NCBI GenBank assembly: GCA_003116995.1
Contig: BDSL01000025.1
Coordinates: 868,001 to 932,000 of the forward strand
Direction: 5' to 3'
DNA length: 64,000 nt
Source of the DNA: Yamagishiella unicocca
Lineage: Eukaryota; Chlorophyta; Chlorophyceae; Chlamydomonadales; Volvocaceae
Below the pieces are notes generated by a model. The model had not been told where the DNA came from. It did no database searches and saw only the letters and a list, made by a program, of their open reading frames with translations. The translations under genes were made by a program, and so were the position numbers. Of this stretch, positions 11,666-22,945 are shown piece by piece (within the stretch, counting starts at the first letter, position 1; every line of letters starts with the position of its first letter).

Positions 11666-12294
11666 GCGCGTCGCACCAGCAGCCACCAGGCAGCGGCGGT
11701 TGGCCGGCCAGCAGGCACTAGGGGTGCGTGGCTGCATTGCGGCGTGCGCATGGATTGGCGCTGGGGGAGCCTCAGTGCTTGGAGGTGCATGTTATGCTGG
11801 CCAGGGTTCGTCACTCGGGGGAGTAGTGAGCTAGTGACGGTTCGCCCGCCAACCAGGCAAGGAGGAAAGTCCCAGTAAGCAACCGCAACCACCAGTCGCC
11901 AACCACCACCACAATCGGCACAATTTGACCAGTCACAACCACCAACCATCCGCGCACTACATCCCACTCGGTGGCGCCGTGACCTGCAGCCAGGCTGTGG
12001 CACACGCAAGTGGCCGCCGGGCGGTCCCTCGCCGGGTCCTCCCGTGCCTCATATCAGAAAGGCGCATTAAATACCGATCAAAAACTGCTCACTGATGTAA
12101 ATTTCTACAAGCCTTGACGGATATCTTACCTCGCTTCGTTCGGGTGCGTGCGGCCCCAACTCCTCCTGCTGTTGCCGCCCGCGGCCGCCTGGCCACCTTT
12201 CTAGCTGTCTACGCCGCTCTGCTGACGGGAGGGCGGGGCTGGCCCCGCCGCTGCAGGCTGCCCGCGCCCGGCAAGCTAGCAGCCCAGCAGCCCC

Positions 12295-12412
12295 GGACCT
12301 CCCTCGCCCCGGACCTCCCTCGCCCCGGACCCCCCTCGCCCCGGACCTCTCTCGCCCCGGACCTCCCTCGCCCCGGACCTCCCTCGCCCCGGACCTCCCT
12401 CGCCCCGGACCT
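12295..12412 (+). repeat. 16-bp minisatellite
   Basis: About seven units of ccccggacctccctcg with single-base variants, ending abruptly at ctcgattc next to a dispersed repeat. Confidence 0.85.
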
Positions 12413-12426
12413 CGATTCATTCTGGT

Positions 12427-12510
12427 TGTTGTAACGGTTGCAGTGGGCTCCAGACCAAGCGGTAGAACCATCGGGCACATCGCCTGGCACTGAGGAAGAC
12501 GGAGGATATA
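12427..12510 (+). repeat. Dispersed repeat R2 (TGTAAC-tailed), copy 1
   Basis: Contains gttgttgtaacggttgcagtgggctccagaccaag-type sequence, then agaaccatcgggcacatcgcctg and actgaggaagacggagga. The same block occurs at 45640-45735. Partial copies lie at 12930-12992, 22368-22398 (reverse), 37425-37470 (reverse), 39160-39225 (reverse) and 56728-56782. The TGTAAC-type end resembles a LINE or SINE 3' tail, but the parent element is not in the window. Confidence 0.75.
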
Positions 12511-12929
12511 TATACGGTCTGCGTTCGTTGTGATTGACCTCGGCCGTTTAACGCTCCAGCAGGGTGTGGCACACTGGCCGGCGGTGCCTTCCCCCCCGGG
12601 AGCGGGCCCCCGCCTGGTGCCGTGCGCTCGCGCGCAGTTGGCGGCTGCTGCTGATATTTGGGCCCGCCCGCGGGGATTTGCTCACACCTCGGGCCGGGGA
12701 GATGCTGTCGTTGCTGCACACCCGTCCCTCCGTGTGGTTGGTGGTCGCTTGCGGTGCGCTGCCTGCTCATTTCTGGCTGCCCTGGAGGGCCTGAGCGGCT
12801 ACTGCCTCGTGCTCTTCGTGGGCCGCTTGTCTGCCTGTCTGGTGCCTTCTGGGCGGCGGGGGGATGTTTTAATTACGTGCGTCGCTCTCCCGTGCGGGCT
12901 GGTGCACAATCCCAAAAAGGACGGGGAAA

Positions 12930-12992
12930 AATGGACTTCGGGTCCCTGTAACAGGCGCAAGCTTACGAATCACTGTTGTTGTAACGGTCACA
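12930..12992 (+). repeat. Dispersed repeat R2, copy 2 (other portion)
   Basis: The phrases gggtccctgtaacaggcgcaag and acgaatcactgttgttgtaacgg match 45599-45660 closely; the downstream half seen in copy 1 is absent. Confidence 0.7.
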
Positions 12993-13019
12993 GTGGGTCG
13001 TTGTTTCTGTCGCCTGCGG

Positions 13020-13215
13020 CCGTGTTGGTCGGTGCGTGTGCCTGGGGCGCCGCCGTCTGCCCTGGTTTGTGTTTCCCCGTCCTCGTGGCCTTTCAACACT
13101 GGAACTGCTCGTCGTGCGTAAGTTCCGTTTGCTGGCCGGTTGCTTGGGTGGGACGTTCTTTTGCGCGTGGGTGGTGCCTCGGGCGTGTCGGTCCCGGCCA
13201 GACTGGGAAGTGAGT
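13020..13215 (+). repeat. Dispersed repeat R3, shared with 39320-39530
   Basis: The two stretches share, in the same order, gtgttggt-ggtgcg, ccccgtcctc-tggcct, ctggccgg, gggtgg-acgttt-gcgcgtg and gatggtgcct-type blocks, at roughly 70 percent identity by eye. Neither codes for anything recognisable. Confidence 0.6.
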
Positions 13216-13888
13216 CGTTATCTCTTATCTGTTAACCACTACACTTGCCTGTCAACCCTCGTCCTGTTTTGAGTTCTCCGCCCTGGACAAATTCGTTCAA
13301 TCATTCCTCTGCTCAACTGGTACAGAATGTATGTCCTACAAAATGCCGGGAAAATCTACATTATGAGGGTGTCACAACACACAGCGTGCACGCTGTGCAT
13401 GCTGCGGGGTAGGTGATGAGCAAACCGACGATGGCTATAGCTTGTTCCACAGGCCCGCCTGGCTGCCAGACGCGGCAACAGTGCTGTTGCGCTGTCTCTC
13501 GACTATCTAGGGACATAGTTGCCGGAGACGGCTGAGCTATCGGCGGCGTCGTGCGACATGCTTACTTAGAGATAACGGCAGGCGGAGGCGTGCTACGTAC
13601 AGTCTTACAGCATTAGGTTAATGCAAAGCCGTGACTTCAAGATTACGTTTGTTGCGACAAATAAACTCCGCTGCCTGGGTATTCCAGCAGGCACCAAGCC
13701 TGGGTACGCTCCCGAGAAGTGGCTAACCGCCATTCCTGGAGCGAATCCACAGATCTGCCGTCGACACCCCCACACGTGTCTGTTGGTCTCGCGCCCAAGT
13801 GCATTGGTACAACTAATATAGCAGGCAGTCGAACCGTGTAACTGCTTCTACCAACGACCTTCGCACGCGCTGTTGTTGATTACTCAGT

Positions 13889-13935
13889 TGTGGTGGTGGT
13901 GGTGGTGGTGGTGGTGGTGGTGGTGGTGGTGGTGG
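13889..13935 (+). repeat. (TGG)n microsatellite
   Basis: Uninterrupted tgg triplets, about 15 units, in AT-richer surroundings. Confidence 0.95.
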
Positions 13936-14406
13936 TTCGACATACGAAACATGCGTGTGCCAAGATCGCCTTGCTTGCTACCCATAATACCCGCCTGCAC
14001 TCGAACGCCCACCCAACAATCAGATTGTCACTAGAAAGAACAATACGCCGATGAAGGGGGGTAGGCCGTACAAGAAGGCTTGCCAGAACACGCCCGCAAC
14101 AACAAAACACTGTATGCGTCCAACCTCATGATTGCGATATAGGATGGCAGTCCTCGCGGTGAAAGTAAATGTAAAAGTGGATGAAGGCACAGCATGTGGT
14201 AAAAATCCTGCTAAATCGTAATGCCATGCTTATAATCGTTGAGCACCACCTTAAATTTCAGCGACAGCTACCGTACAACTCATCCACGAGCTTGGATAAA
14301 TGCATGAATACCCAGTGAATCGTCATTTCTTAATCGAGGGCTGCAGGATCGCATCTGGAGTCTTAAGCAAGTAATTAGCATTGATGTGCCGTTATGAAAT
14401 GCCGGC

Positions 14407-16295
14407 TTAGGCTAAGCGCCGCCGTGACCTCCTTCCGACGCCGCTTTGGCCTTTAGCCGGAGGGGGGGGCGGCGGTGGGGGCAACGGGGGCTGCGGGCTG
14501 GGCGGCGCTGGCGAGGGGGGGAGAGGGGAAGGGGGCAACGGGGGCTGTGGGCTGGGCGGCGCTGGCGAGGGCGGGAGCGGCGAGGGTGGAAGGGGTGATG
14601 GCGGGGCCGGGCTGGGCGGCGGCGGTGGTGGTGGCGACGGGGGCGGCGGCGGCGGCGGCGGCGGGGGGTGTGGGGGCGGCGGCGGCGGCGGTGGGGGGGG
14701 CGGCGGGGGCGGCGGCGGGGGCGGCGGCGGGGGCGGCGGAGGGGGAGGCGGTGGTGGAGGTGGCGGCGGGGGCGGCGGCGGCGGCGGCGGTGGGGGAGGC
14801 GGCGGGGGTGGCGGCGGCGGTGGAGGTGGCGGAGGTGGCGGAGGTGGCGGCGGCGGTGGTGGAGGTGGCGGCGGGGGCGGCGGTGGGGGAGGCGGCGGTG
14901 GTGGAGGTGGGGGCGGCGGCGGTGGCGGCGGTGGTGGAGGTGGCGGCGGGGGCGGCGGGGGCGGCGGCGGTGGGGGAGGCGGCGGGGTGGCGGCGGCGGT
15001 GGAGGTGGCGGAGGTGGCGGCGGGGGTGGGGGGGCGGCGGGGGCGGCGGCGGTGGTGGAGGTGGCGGAGGAGGCGGCGGGGGCGGCGGCGGTGGTGGAGG
15101 TGGCGGAGGAGGCGGCGGGGGCGGCGGGGGCGGCGGCGGCGGCGGGGGGGGCGGCGGCGGGGGCGGCGGCGGCGGCGGGGGGGGCGGCGGTGGCGGTGGT
15201 GGGGGCGGGGGCGGCGGTGGTGGGGGCGGTGGTGGGGGCGGTGGCGGGGGGCTCGGCGACGGGGGCGGCGGCGATGGTGGCGGCGGCGATGGTGGCGGAG
15301 GCCTCGGCGGACGGGGGTTCGGCGGTGGCGGCTTCGGCGGCTGCGGGCTAGGTGGCGGCCTCGGTGGCGGCGGGCTTGGAGGAGGAGGCAGAGCTGCACG
15401 CATTTTAACCATAGGAGCATTTATGGCGGAACAGGTTAGTTAGTGAAGGTGAAACACCAGTAAATCGTAATTGTCTGACACTAGTGCCTTGCCTAGTTAT
15501 CTCGCGTCATTGCGTTTGTAGCGGCTCCTGCTCGCTGTCCACGTGTATCGCTATCAGCGGCGAGGACGGAACTAGGTTTGTTTAATGGAACCTCTATTTC
15601 GCACCGTGCAGGCGAGCGAACAACGAGCAGCTAGCTTGGCACCAGGCTGTATGGATACCATTACCATGGCTTCTACTATTGTGGTGAGGCCACGGACATG
15701 GGCCCCTCTTCTTGCACTGACCTCGCCTCGGCTTGACGACACCGTGACGTCCTATCCTGACCTATCATTGCTAAATTGCTGCTACCAAAAATCGCGATGA
15801 ATATTTACGAGCTAGTACTTGGAAACGAACAAATTGAAGGTACAGAACACAAGGCACAGCCCAGCCCTTGTCGACGCTGAGCCTCTAGCCTCTCCGCCTT
15901 GAGCCCTGAGCCTCTCAATCGAGCTCATCTTACGTGTGCAAATGCCGCCGGATGACAGCGTGTAGCCAGGCGCGCAGACGCAGGTGTAGTTGCCTTTCTT
16001 GGAATCCAGGCAGACGGTGTTGGCCGCAGGGCACGGGGTGGGACCGGCCGTTGCGCACGTAAGCGTAACAATTGTCGCTGCGAAAAAATGAGGTTTGGAG
16101 CGAGTCAGTCTTGTTGAGGTAGAACATTCTGTCACGGGGTAGGTAATAGTGCGATTGCGAGTGCGTCGTCCACTCGACAGAGAGAGATATGTCGGACTTA
16201 CTCTTAGCTGGCGCTGCAGAAGCTGCGCCGAATGCTGCTACGACGATGACGAGGGCTAGCGCCAGGGGCGCTTGAAAACCACTACGGCGCTCCAT
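14407..16295 (-). CDS. Secreted EGF-like / hydroxyproline-rich (poly-Pro) extracellular matrix-type protein
   Basis: Minus-strand model: exon 1 16295-16136, a 58-nt intron, exon 2 16077-15934, a 540-nt intron (donor gtaaga, acceptor gcag), exon 3 from 15393. Phases agree. Residues 1-30 are a signal peptide (basic start, hydrophobic LALALVIVVAAFGA, cleavage near ASA-AP). Exon 2 encodes an EGF-like module with six Cys in the spacing C-x7-C-x6-C-x9-C-x-C-x11-C, including YTCVCAPGY. Exon 3 opens with PPPPSPPPPRPPPSP and runs through several hundred prolines with PPSP blocks, as in volvocine hydroxyproline-rich glycoproteins. Near 14990 the Pro/Ser frame jumps by one base: the first frame would end at 14453 in Ala-rich sequence, while the frame that keeps PPSPAPPSP ends at 14407 (RRSRRRLA). 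A slipped G tract in the assembly or a real frameshift explains this. Likely a cell-wall protein; inferred from composition. Confidence 0.7.
14640..15260 (-). repeat. GGC/CCG-rich coding repeat (poly-proline)
   Basis: Long imperfect ggcggcggtgg tracts with repeated sub-blocks such as ggtggaggtggcggcgggggcggcgg. The minus strand is poly-Pro. Against the sub-block at about 14791-14820, the one at about 14971-15000 lacks one G, exactly where the proline reading frame changes. Confidence 0.8.
15689..15755 (+). repeat. Dispersed repeat R1 inside the intron of the EGF/poly-Pro gene
   Basis: Starts gtgaggccacggacatgggc and runs into cctcttcttg and gcctcggcttgacgacac. The same block is at 16728-16815 and about 39995-40060, and in reverse at about 38705-38756. 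The consensus ends in cgcccgggcttg...gacac..tgtaac. Confidence 0.75.
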
Positions 16296-16727
16296 CGCAC
16301 CAGCTAGCAGCGCGAATGAAGCCGGAAGGCCGCGCGCGAAGGTCCGCGTTGGCTCAGCAGGTGCACTGGCCCTCTACCAGTCTGATATAAACAAACCACG
16401 CCCTTGTGAGGACTGGTTGACAGGGGCAGACAACAAAGAGATGACCCCTTCCAGGTAGGGACAGACACCAGGACAGGTACGCTCTTCCTGTTAATGCCTC
16501 GGAGACATCTATATGACATACAAGTTCAGACCCTCCTTTAAGAACTCGCCCGCAGTCAGACCAGGCCCACTTTCCGTACTTTTTCGGTTTTGGAACGTAG
16601 GTTCCAGCGGACGTGACGATAAATATAACCGCCCGCCATATGTTCTGCGGCCCAAAAAACCGAATGTTGTCATGCTATATCAATTGCATTACGCCCGTTG
16701 CCATTCTTCAGCCCCTGCTATACTTAG

Positions 16728-16815
16728 TGAGGCCACGGACATGGGCCCCTTAAATGGCTCCTTTTCGTGTCCTGGGTTCGCCCGGGCTTGGGGACACTCG
16801 CTGTAACATTTCATT
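16728..16815 (+). repeat. Dispersed repeat R1, copy 2
   Basis: The phrases gtgaggccacggacatgggc, then cgtgtcctgggttcgcccgg, gcttggggacac and tgtaacatttcattatta give the fullest 3' end of this family in the window. Confidence 0.75.
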
Positions 16816-17070
16816 ATTAAGGATGACCAGGAATATTTAAAAAGTGGCACGAACCAGTTAGCACTGCACGACGGACAAATGCGTCGATTTGCTAATATTG
16901 CCGATTTCGTAATAAATGCTATGACGACGCGATGCCCGCTCCGTCAGGCTCCGTCTTCAAGGATCACCAGTTGACTTCAAACTTCAGATCACGACATTAT
17001 AATAACAATAAATCGGTTACGTGTCTTCCAGCCCAGGCGAACCTAGGACAAGTAAGCTCGCTCGCCGGCC

Positions 17071-17100
17071 GCGGCTGCTGCTGCTGCTGCTGCTGCTGCT
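17071..17100 (+). repeat. (CTG)n microsatellite
   Basis: Ten uninterrupted gct/ctg triplets. Confidence 0.9.
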
Positions 17101-17254
17101 CAACTGCGCGTGCGTGCACGCTGCTCCAGGAGGCGCTTATGGACGCACGCAACAATCAAGGAGGTGTAATACTTTAGATACTATTTATTAATACCATAGA
17201 TACTTCCTGGGCACTGCTGGGTACCGGTAATAATAACGTGTTACAGAGTCTGCA

Positions 17255-18970
17255 AGCCCGGGCGAGCCCAGGACAAGTAAACAGACAGAATAACATGTAA
17301 AGGTAGGGGCGAAGAGCATTACAAGCTATCTACTGATAAATGCCAACGGCGATGTGTTGTTCCAGGTAGAGTTGGCAGTAGTATACCCGCCGTTATAATA
17401 TACAAATACCTGACTGGAAGGCCGCCCCATAATCAACCACGTCTGCAGCGCACTTGCCTCCTTACTTGTTTCCCTTTTCACCGCTTTATTTATTTCGCGA
17501 CTATACAATCCGTCAATCCCCCCCGAAGCCTGGGTTCTCCCGGGCTTGTAACGTCTTCTTCGTCTTACTTTTTTGTGAATAACGAATTGTTGGTCTGGTG
17601 GGGATGTTACAAGAAGCCAAAAATAAAGTCGTTCACTTCATATCCCTCCCACGCACTTAACACGGGCGGGCCCAACAAGCTCAAACGAAAACACCACGAC
17701 AAGAGCTCCAACAGTACGGTACTGTTACTCGTAAATAACGCACGTTGCGAACACGTAAAGTGAAGGGAGGGTGCGGTTTCATGCGCAGACGACGGCGACC
17801 TCAATGACACCCTACCGGGCTGCGGGGTCGGACTGGGGAATTTGCCTCCAGTCTGACGTTTCCGGAACCGCACATTGCGGCATGCCCGCATTACCAAACA
17901 TTTATTTTGCGCGCTTAGCTTTCGCTGTGCTTGCAACTAACAACAATGCGTTAATACGTGCAACTGCACACATGCATAATAAGGCGCAGTGACGAGCCGT
18001 TACACAACGCGCGCGGCGGGAAGTCGAATAATTCCTTGAAACGTATATATTTGCCAACTCGCCTTTTGGAGTGTTACACTATGGAGCAGGAGCTCGTACG
18101 TACATGTACATATTTTGGGGGTCCCTGAAACGGTGATGGACTTTCTGTTCATTAACTCACTATTTTATTATAATACAAGCCCGGGCGAATCCAGAACAAG
18201 GAGATATAACAGTAGGCATTATTGCGTACGCGTAAGGGGGCGAAGAGTAGTACCGGCGATTCAGTTGACAAATGCCGCCGGGCCCACATACAGACCGCAA
18301 CCCTGCTATTGAGGGCCTACAGCGCATAACCATGTCGCTTGCTTGGGTACACCTCACACAAATATATTAGGGTTACGCGACCGTACGCTAGAGGTTGTGA
18401 GGGGTTGCACCCCTAAGGATAACACATAATAATGGTATTGACGGTGTGTTTGGCAGTACAGGCTTCAGCATTGTAGCCGCAAATAAAGGTGCCTGACTGG
18501 AAGCCCGCCCAATTGTAATCAACCACGTGCGCAGCGCACTTGCCTACTTGACCCCCTTTCCATCGCTTTCGCGGCTGTACAGTTCTGCAGGGAAGTAAGG
18601 GAGGGTGCGGCATCACATGGTCGAAGGAGCACCCGGGGTGCGTGGCTGGTCGGACGGGGCGGAGAAAATGAATGCGCTTCCAGTCTGACGTTTCCTGGGC
18701 CACATGCATGTCATACATGCCATGTCACTGGGCCACGTGCATGCATACATGCAACGTCACCAAATTTGTTTTTTCCCACGCTTTCTATATGCGCGTAACT
18801 GTCCCTACAAGCCGCAGTGGCATGAGCTAAGGCGTTACCCAAGCAATGCAGGTAAATCGCATTCCTGTCGTACTCGCTGCTGAAAGTCGCCCACCCGCCC
18901 GCCGTTTGGAATGTCACAGCGTATGGAGCAGCAGCTTATTATGACATGCACATGCATACAATTGCGAACT
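17255..18970 (+). repeat. Two diverged tandem copies of a ~0.85-kb element
   Basis: Unit 1 (17255-18110) and unit 2 (18174-18960) share ordered blocks. Both begin caagcccgggcga-cc, followed by aggggcgaagag, gacaaatgcc, cctgactggaag, aatcaaccacgt, gcagcgcacttgcct, agggagggtgcgg, cagtctgacgtttcc and finally tatggagcag. Identity is patchy (indels, diverged linkers) but order and orientation are conserved. No open frame spans either unit. The start matches the reverse of the R1 tail, so this may be a non-autonomous relative of that family. Confidence 0.65.
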
Positions 18971-20569
18971 GAAACCTTGCGTCCGTTAGCATCCGCTTAT
19001 GGCATCGAGCGAAGAGCACTGATTATTGAACGCGCGCGGGATCATGCATACATACATGGACTGCAGGTATTTCAATTCATTATTATGAGCAAATTCCTGG
19101 GGGCTCGCAGTACCCCTGCACACCTATAACGTAATGCCTACTATGTTGCTTGAGGGCGGCTTCTCCCGGTCGCGCTGGATGTGCTCGTTTATTTTATGCC
19201 TGTCATCAGTTACCCGACACCCTGCCTTCGGGCCTACCGCGATATGCACGAGATGCCATGGTATACGCACCTTGATAAAAATGCGCGATCCACAGAGAAA
19301 TCCCGATTGCACTTTTTTGATTGGGCTAGGCGGGCAGGCAACACGCGCAGTATGGCGGGGTCACTTTATTTAAACATGCATTCGCACGCCGTCGAATGCT
19401 GTATGTGGGCTCGAGACCTCCTGACATGGCATGCTATATTTATATGTATTCCTTCAGCATGTGGCCTGGACGTCCAATGGCAACCGAGACGCGACCACTT
19501 GATCACTATATGTACACGATGACATACATCTACTACGGTGAAGAGTGTAGCAACTTGTAGAATAAGATGTGTCACGGTAGCTAGCAACTACATCACGGAA
19601 AAAACGGTATCTCGAGATGAACTGAAACAAAGAAACCCATTATTGGAGCGCTGCTGCTAGCATATGCACGCCTTGCTGGCGGGCTTTCTTTGAGTGAAGG
19701 AAATAACGAAATATACTAATACCGGTATGTGATTCACGTATGTATGTTACATGCGGCGCCAGCTGCCTTTCCCAAAGCAAGCGTTTATTTATGCCCGTGT
19801 GGCAAACTCCAAGACATATCCTCGCTTGAGCTAGCTTGGCATACAAATCTCTTGAAGTGGCTAGCTAGCTGCTGTGCCTAACATAGCTGCACAGAGTGCA
19901 TGCAGCAACCTACCCATCATCAACAAACATAGCGCTCAGGCTACAACTGACCAGCAGGTCATAGACACGTTATTAGCAGGTGAACACAGCAAGTCGCTAC
20001 CTCTTCCGGGTTCTGCCCCGCCGGGTATTCTGACCTGCTCTGACTCCCGACCTAAGCACGGCCCACAGCTGCACTACTGTTACTTGCGGGGCAACAGATG
20101 CTCTTGGGCAGGAGGTGCCCACGCACATTACAGACATCAGATGTAACCGGGCACCTCGTGCAAGTAAGAGGATCCATTGATTGAGCACGGCCGGGAATGC
20201 CAGGAGTGGCATCCCGCTGTGTGTGGTCAAGCGTCGTAGGCTACGTGGGCCCGATCGATGTGCGCACCCTATATATCCCTTTGGCTCCGATCATGATGAG
20301 TCAGCTATTGTCCCACACCGAAAGTAAGCTACCAGACGATATAAGACGGCGTCCGTACCTAGCTAACAACGCACTCACGAGATGTTTCACTCCAACCGTC
20401 ACACTCAGATTCGCGTTGAAACCGTGATGACTAATGCCCGCGAATTGACCATTGTCCCAGCGGCCTCACCGTTTGAGAGCTGCACAAGCAATGGACAGTA
20501 TAAATCCTGGGGATTCCTGTACATCATGCCAGGCTTCGGCCGAAGTACAGATTAACTACCTGTGGGTGG

Positions 20570-21860
20570 GTGAGGTCGACAAGGGGTTCAGCTTCCTCGA
20601 AGCCGAAAAAGGGGTGGGGCCCCTCTGCATCCGTACGGGCCAGTTGCTTGCTTGTCGTAAGGGCTGTATGCCTCGAATAGGCGTGCGACGGTTGGCACAG
20701 GCAAGAGCCGACACCCCTTGTCGTAAATAAGGGTGGTACGACTCCGCAAAGGCAAACCCGCATGCATGGATGGGAAGTGGCACGCAGATGGTTGTGATTG
20801 GACGGAGTTGAGTTACCAGTTACGCAATTTTTGGATTTGGTAGTAGTAGCAGCAGTAACAGTACACCCTCTCCACATACTTGTCCTCGTTGAGTGCGTCT
20901 CCTCGCAGGCCCGGATTACTGCGCGTTACGTACCAAACCATTGTGCGGCTTGTGCATGCATGCCAACCATCGCCAAGCAAAGTGCCGGCTGGCACAGCCG
21001 AGCGCGCCACGGGAGAGAGCATCTTGAGTGCTCCTCCTCGAAGGTCCCGATCGGTTGGCTAGTAGCGCAGGTCGGAAAAAGATCGGTTGGCTAGTAGCGC
21101 AGGTCGTAAAAAGAAACGGATAGCCTATCATAAAGCGCAAAGGTGGTCGGCCCGGCAAGCAACAAAGGTAAAGATGCAAGGCCGTGGCGAGTGGATATGC
21201 GAAGTGTCTTGTCCTCATTCGTTATAACACTAAATAAAGGAAACCCCAGCAGCGATGCCACCGGCGGCTAACCGAAGACCCTGACGACACAATTACCCAA
21301 CAGCTACTTTTCCTGCGACCAACTGCTACAAACACCGAAAAACCCAGACCGTGCACCGCCCCGCTGGTCGGCTTGGTGCTCCCCAGGTCGCCCCGCTAGT
21401 CGGCTTGACCTTAACTTTTCCCTGACCCCCCGTACCCATTATTTAAGTTGGACCAGTGGCCGGCCGTGACCTAGGCTCTCAACCGCACTGGTCAGTAAAG
21501 ATGCAAGGCCGCGGCGAGTGGATATGCGAAGTATAAGATGACGTGGCTTGATTTTTAAATCATGAAGTACATGTAACCTGCTGGAGGGAAGTATAGTGCG
21601 AGAGGCGTTGCTTTGACCGCGGCCTTGTTCCATGGAGACCGTGAAACTCGTTCTCGCTCAAATGATTTTTGGTTGCCAATGTAAAGTTAGGGTGTAATAG
21701 ATGATGCATAAGGGTTATATATCTGAGTTGCAGTTGGGCAACCTACAATGTTTGCAAGGTTACGCACGCACACAGGCGCGCATCGACATGGGCAATCCTA
21801 CAGGGCGGGGCCCCCAGCCGAGGCGTTTCGTGCTGGGGCCCCGCCCCCAAAAGCCCGATG
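20570..21860 (+). mobile_element. Left arm of a large inverted-repeat structure (segments a-b-c)
   Basis: Three segments occur again, inverted and in mirrored order, at 27640-29295. Segment a (20570-20665: gacaaggggttcagcttcct, cgaagccgaaaaagg, ggggcccctctgcatccgta) matches 29210-29290. Segment b (20885-21200: taccaaaccattgtg, ggttggctagtagcgcaggt) matches 27995-28220. Segment c (21497-21860: gaccgcggccttg, tcgctcaaatgatttttggt) matches 27640-27985. Segment c ends in a strong hairpin with stem gcggggcccc. Relative to the right arm, this arm carries an extra ~325 bp (21205-21530) bounded by a 36-bp direct repeat (taaagatgcaaggccg...). No transposase is visible. Confidence 0.65.
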
Positions 21861-22945
21861 GCTGGAAAGCCTAAAGCCTTCCTTCCACTTCACTCCTTTG
21901 GAGCAAAACAAACAGTGCCCATCCACCAGCACACACTGCTGCAGACACCAAAACATACCCATCCAATGGGCCAGTACATGGCATCAGTTCCTGCAGAACC
22001 CCTGGTATATGCTGCACTATCCAGTTTTTCTCACAAGCACAACGAAGCTGCTACACCAAATGCACGTACGCATCCTGCCTCAATGCATATTACACCAGCC
22101 CTTAATGAGGCAGGCATGCATGCCCCTACCTGGGCATTGCCCTCGCTATACCCCACCAGCCTTGTGACCAAATGCGCCAGTAGCTTTTGTACATCCGCTC
22201 GCCCCATCACGCACACCATACCAGTCGCGAGCTAAACCTTACTTTGTGCCAGTAGTCATCAATCAAGCCATTCATGCCAGCCCTTGCAATCCAAAACCAT
22301 GAGCAGCAGGTCAACAATGTTGCCCGCACCATCCACCTGCCTTCCATAGTAAGATAACATACACCTGCACCCTGGAGCCCACTGTAACGATTGCAACAAC
22401 ACCTGCGCCAGCATACATGATTATATCGCCGTCAAAATGTACAGCATCATGCCATACTATCCTCCACACTTTCATGATGCCGCTCCCCGGGTTTCCATCC
22501 TCCACATGCCATCCAGCAGCCTGCTAGCTGTCAAGCAATAATGCGCATACGACCAAAATGAGTCCATGCATGCGCCCAAAATGAGTCCATGCGCCCTGCT
22601 GCACTCCACCCTGCCAGCCAGCCCATCAAGCACCCCTGCCTTCTGAGCAAGGCAGGCCATGAGCAGCGCGTCAACCTTACTCCTGGTCGCACTGGTGGAT
22701 CCTAGTGGCCGACATCCAGCCCGGCATTCTCATGTAGCAGGCACACCACCTCCTTTGTGTGCAGTTTGACGGCAGGATCAGGGGTCACTGAGCTAGTGCT
22801 GCCATGAGCCCGCAGGTGAGCATGTTTGGCTGCCTGCTGTACGTCTGTTGCTGGATCTGGTCGTGGTGCTCCCCACAAATTTATCTGGGTTAGTTCTGGG
22901 CGATTAAGCCTGCTCACATCGTCGCTGCTGTTGCTGCCGTTGCTG

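Larger units (their letters stand above)
11127..14406. other. Intergenic region, microsatellites and dispersed repeats, no gene recognised
   Basis: It holds a TTGG-rich stretch (11540-11665), a 16-bp minisatellite (12295-12412), two copies of the GTTGTTGTAACGGTTACAGTGGG-type repeat (12427-12510, 12930-12992), a longer dispersed repeat (13020-13215) and a TGG run (13889-13935). Frames of 100-230 codons at 12.1-13.2 kb run through these repeats and show no domain. Confidence 0.5.
16296..20569. other. Repeat-rich intergenic region, no gene recognised
   Basis: It contains an R1 repeat (16728-16815), a CTG run (17071-17100), the tandemly duplicated 0.85-kb element (17255-18970) and several short caagcccgggcgaacccag-type fragments on both strands. 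From 19.0 to 20.5 kb I see AT-richer unique sequence with no convincing open frame or splice structure. Confidence 0.5.

Noticed and set aside
12530..13272. 227-codon plus-strand frame
   Set aside because: Runs through dispersed repeats R2 and R3; similar DNA at 39.3 kb is not open in the same frame.
14475..15443. Plus-strand poly-Gly frames
   Set aside because: Complement of the poly-Pro exon. The minus strand has a signal peptide, an EGF module and matching splice phases.
15930..16295. Unspliced reading of the secreted protein (121 codons)
   Set aside because: Reads the EGF exon in the wrong frame and loses all the cysteine spacing; the spliced model keeps it.
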